Positions 15,715 through 17,983 of a DNA stretch of 17,983 nt are shown here, in pieces. The position numbers and the translations under genes are program-made. The notes under the pieces were generated by a model. That model was given only the letters and a program-made list of their open reading frames with translations. It did not search any database and was not told the DNA's origin. The stretch is from Flavobacteriaceae bacterium. GTDB lineage: Bacteria; Bacteroidota; Bacteroidia; Flavobacteriales; Flavobacteriaceae. Positions within the stretch are counted from its first letter, which is position 1, and the number at the start of each line of letters is the position of its first letter. The stretch covers positions 1 through 17,983 of the forward strand of contig JAUVCP010000006.1 of NCBI GenBank assembly GCA_030590765.1. The letters are read 5' to 3'.

Positions 15715-17238
15715 ATGCAAAAGAAAGTAATGTTAATCATATTGGATGGTTGGGGAATTACCCAGAATCCAAAAGTTTCAGCTATTTATCAAGGAAAAAC
15801 ACCGTTTTTCGATTCTTTAATAAAAAACTATCCAAATGCAAGTTTACGTGCCGATGGATTGAATGTTGGTTTGCCTAAAGGTCAAATGGGAAATTCAGAA
15901 GTTGGCCATATGAATTTAGGAGCTGGTAGAATTGTTTATCAGGATTTTGTAAAAATCAATAACGCTGTTGTGGATGGTTCATTGGCAAATGAAAAACCAT
16001 TGGTAGATGCATTTACTTATGCCAAAGAAAACAACAAAAAGATACATTTTTTAGGTTTGTTATCAGACGGAGGTGTGCATTCTCATATAAAACACACAAA
16101 AGGTTTGATCAAAGCAGCGAAGGATTTCGGTTTAACCGATGTTTATTTACATGCTTTTACTGATGGAAGAGATGTAGATCCAAAATCAGGTAAAGGTTTT
16201 GTTGCTGATATTGTAAAATATATGGATCAAACTACTGGAAAATTAGCAACCGTTTGCGGTCGTTATTATGCAATGGACAGAGATGAACGTTGGGATAGAG
16301 TGAAACTTTCTTATGATGTAATGGTAAACAGTATTGGTGAAAAATCAACCGATGCAGTTAAGAGCATGGCTAAAAGTTATGAAAATGGAGTAACTGATGA
16401 GTTTATCAAACCTATGGTTATGGTAGATGAAAACAACGAGCCAGTTGCAAAAATTGAAGAGGATGATGTGATCGTTTTCTTTAATTTCAGAACAGATCGT
16501 GGTCGCCAAATAACCCGTGCCCTTTCACAGGAAGAATTTGCAGAATATAATATGCACTCACTTCCTTTACATTATGTAACCCTGACCAACTATGATGCTT
16601 CTTTTAAAAATATTTCTGTGATTTACGATAAAGATAATCTGGTTGACACTTTGGGGGAAGTCTTAGAAAAAAATAATAAAAAACAGATTCGTATTGCAGA
16701 AACTGAAAAATATGCACATGTAACTTTTTTCTTTTCTGGTGGTAGAGAAAAACCATTTAAAGGCGAAAAAAGAATTCTCTGTCCATCTCCTAAAGTTGCT
16801 ACATATGATTTGCAACCAGAAATGAGTGCCAAAGATGTTGAAGAGGCAATTATTCCTGAGTTAGAAAAACAAGAGACAGATTTTATTTGTCTGAATTTTG
16901 CCAATACCGATATGGTAGGACATACCGGAATCATGAAAGCAGCTCAAAAAGCAGCTGAAACTGTTGATGGCTGCCTGTCAAATATTATACCAACTGCTTT
17001 AGAAAACGGTTATACCAGCATTATTATCGCTGATCATGGTAACAGTGAAAAAATGATCAATGATGATGGTACACCAAATACAGCTCATACTACTTTTCCT
17101 GTGCCACTAATTTTGGTAGAACCAAACAAAGACCACAAAATCCATGATGGTGTCTTAGCTGATATTGCTCCAACAATACTCGAATTATTGGATATTGAAC
17201 AACCAAAAATTATGACTCAAAAATCATTGTTAAAATAA
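15715..17238 (+). CDS. gpmI: 2,3-bisphosphoglycerate-independent phosphoglycerate mutase
   Basis: GpmI interconverts 3- and 2-phosphoglycerate through a phosphoserine intermediate, using two manganese ions. The 507-residue length is standard. Phosphatase-domain residues visible: D11 in IILDGWG, the nucleophile S61 in QMGNSEVGHMN, D399 and H403 in ANTDMVGHTG, D440 and H441 in ADHGNSE, and H458 in NTAHTT. The transferase insert (about 75-305) shows H122 in VHSH, GRDVDPKSG (151-159) and NFRTDRGRQ (257-265). All key positions are intact. It has its own promoter. Together with pyk it supplies steps of lower glycolysis. It is followed 7 bases later by an exported thioredoxin-like gene that is likely cotranscribed. 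Confidence 0.96.
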   Translation: MQKKVMLIILDGWGITQNPKVSAIYQGKTPFFDSLIKNYPNASLRADGLNVGLPKGQMGNSEVGHMNLGAGRIVYQDFVKINNAVVDGSLANEKPLVDAFTYAKENNKKIHFLGLLSDGGVHSHIKHTKGLIKAAKDFGLTDVYLHAFTDGRDVDPKSGKGFVADIVKYMDQTTGKLATVCGRYYAMDRDERWDRVKLSYDVMVNSIGEKSTDAVKSMAKSYENGVTDEFIKPMVMVDENNEPVAKIEEDDVIVFFNFRTDRGRQITRALSQEEFAEYNMHSLPLHYVTLTNYDASFKNISVIYDKDNLVDTLGEVLEKNNKKQIRIAETEKYAHVTFFFSGGREKPFKGEKRILCPSPKVATYDLQPEMSAKDVEEAIIPELEKQETDFICLNFANTDMVGHTGIMKAAQKAAETVDGCLSNIIPTALENGYTSIIIADHGNSEKMINDDGTPNTAHTTFPVPLILVEPNKDHKIHDGVLADIAPTILELLDIEQPKIMTQKSLLK

Positions 17239-17245
17239 TAATTCT

Positions 17246-17755
17246 ATGAAAAAAATAGCATTCATTTTTCTTGTATTAGTTCATTTTAATGGTTTTTCAC
17301 AGGATCATGATGAAAAATTGTTAGTAGGCATTCAATCTAAAGAAAATTTTGAGCAACAACCTTTTGCTGAATGGTTTAATCCAAATTACAGTGGTGCAAA
17401 ACTAGACGTATCAGTTGTAAACAAAATTAAAAAATATATGAAAGGTGTAACCATAAAAGCATTTATGGGAACCTGGTGTGGAGATAGTCAACATGAAATA
17501 CCTGTTTTTTATAAGCTGATGGATGCTGTTAACTTTGACTATAATAATTTAAGCATGATCGCGGTAAACCGATCTAAAGAAACACCTGACAATCTTCAGG
17601 AAGGCATGAATATCACCAATGTACCAACTTTTATTTTTTTAAAAAAAGGCAAAGAAATTGGCAGATTTGTTGAATACCCAAGAGAGACCTTGGAAAAAGA
17701 TGTACTTAAAATTGTAAGTGGTAAACCCTATAAACACTCTTACGAAGAAGAATAG
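17246..17755 (+). CDS. Exported thioredoxin-like protein with a single active-site cysteine
   Basis: This 169-residue protein has a signal peptide (about 1-19, ending GFSQ) and a thioredoxin-like fold at about 52-155. The active-site motif is WCGDS (C78 to S81) in place of WCxxC, so the resolving cysteine is replaced by serine; the cis-proline loop is at NVPTFI with P127. A single-cysteine site cannot carry out the usual dithiol exchange but can form mixed disulfides, so reduction of a partner, sulfenic acid trapping or a non-redox role are possible. The segment MGTWCGDSQHEIP is recognisable from flavobacterial thioredoxin-family proteins, so I take it as a family trait, not damage. It lies 7 bases after gpmI, probably on the same message. 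Function unknown. Confidence 0.75.
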   Translation: MKKIAFIFLVLVHFNGFSQDHDEKLLVGIQSKENFEQQPFAEWFNPNYSGAKLDVSVVNKIKKYMKGVTIKAFMGTWCGDSQHEIPVFYKLMDAVNFDYNNLSMIAVNRSKETPDNLQEGMNITNVPTFIFLKKGKEIGRFVEYPRETLEKDVLKIVSGKPYKHSYEEE

Positions 17756-17810
17756 ATTTTAGTTTTTTAAAGTAAATTACAATACTTAGTTAAGTTATCA
17801 GTTTAATATT

Positions 17811-17831
17811 ATGTATTCCCTCAGAATACAT
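17811..17831. repeat. Inverted repeat overlapping the HAD-gene promoter
   Basis: ATGTATTC (17811-17818) and GAATACAT (17824-17831) are perfect 8-base arms around a 5-base centre. It ends directly before the -7 element TAAATTTG (17832-17839), so it would lie in the spacer and -33 region. That position suits an operator. It could also be a weak terminator for the thioredoxin-like gene, 56 bases upstream, but no T tract follows. Confidence 0.35.
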
Positions 17832-17839
17832 TAAATTTG
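17832..17839 (+). promoter_or_regulatory. Promoter of the HAD-like gene, -7 element
   Basis: TAAATTTG matches TAnnTTTG exactly, 19 bases before the ATG at 17859. An inverted repeat sits immediately upstream. No clear -33 element is seen. Confidence 0.5.
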
Positions 17840-17858
17840 TCAAAAATTGATCTGATCT

Positions 17859-17983
17859 ATGCTACCTAAAAATTCTTTGATTATTGCTGTTGATTTTGAC
17901 GGAACCATTGTTGAAGATGCGTATCCAAAAGTAGGCTCTGCAAAAATTTTTGCATTTGATACTCTACTGGAATTACAAAAAAA
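17859..17983 (+). CDS. Small HAD-superfamily hydrolase, 5' end only
   Basis: The window ends 41 codons into this frame. The start MLPKNSLIIAVDFDGTIVED contains motif I of HAD phosphatases (DFDGT, with nucleophile D12 and acid D14), and YPKVG follows shortly after, resembling the BT0820-like small hydrolases of Bacteroidota that act on low-molecular-weight phosphates. Motifs II to IV lie beyond the edge and cannot be checked, so substrate and family subgroup are open. The ATG is preceded by a consensus -7 element 19 bases upstream. Confidence 0.75.
   Translation, partial: MLPKNSLIIAVDFDGTIVEDAYPKVGSAKIFAFDTLLELQK

Overview
The window is AT-rich chromosomal DNA from a member of the Bacteroidota, most likely class Flavobacteriia. 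The evidence is a gene for an IPExxxVDY-family protein beside pyruvate kinase, promoters of the Bacteroidota -7 type (TAnnTTTG) in front of sufS, acpP, gpmI and the last gene, a TonB-dependent receptor with an N-terminal carboxypeptidase-regulatory-like domain, and A-rich leaders instead of strong Shine-Dalgarno sites. I see no tRNA, rRNA, insertion sequence, phage gene or CRISPR array. Gene density is high and no gap reaches 300 bases.

Layout. (1) 1-2054, plus strand: intergenic DNA with a promoter, sufS (cysteine desulfurase for Fe-S assembly), then a DUF4377+META putative lipoprotein. (2) 2158-3209, minus strand: purN and rnhA, coupled by a one-base stop/start overlap. (3) 3389-7701, plus strand: the housekeeping cluster acpP, fabF, rnc, IPExxxVDY gene, pyk. 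A strong hairpin separates acpP from fabF. The pyk frame is interrupted by a TAA at codon 24 and has lost a near-invariant active-site arginine. (4) 7737-9622, minus strand: a long aromatic amino acid hydroxylase followed by a tiny coiled-coil/membrane ORF. (5) 9769-15591, plus strand: a small ORF interrupted by TAG at codon 8, an amidase lipoprotein that starts at TTG, an M14 metallopeptidase, a TonB-dependent receptor and a PQQ-dependent sugar dehydrogenase, all exported or in the envelope. (6) 15715-17755, plus strand: gpmI and an exported thioredoxin-like protein with a CGDS active site. (7) 17859 to the window end: the 5' end of a small HAD hydrolase gene.

How the genes relate. acpP, fabF and rnc form the familiar fatty-acid/RNase III cluster. 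gpmI and pyk encode two lower-glycolysis steps. Region 5 looks like an envelope cluster in which the amidase and carboxypeptidase could process murein peptides. The receptor may supply the dehydrogenase with its PQQ cofactor, which is an inference.

Most noteworthy: the premature stop plus active-site loss in what looks like the standard pyk locus, a second nonsense codon in the small ORF at 9769, and the receptor/PQQ-enzyme pair. No wholly new defence or mobile system is visible. TAA and TAG both end intact genes here, so genetic-code reassignment does not explain the internal stops. Real gene loss and sequence error cannot be told apart from the sequence alone.
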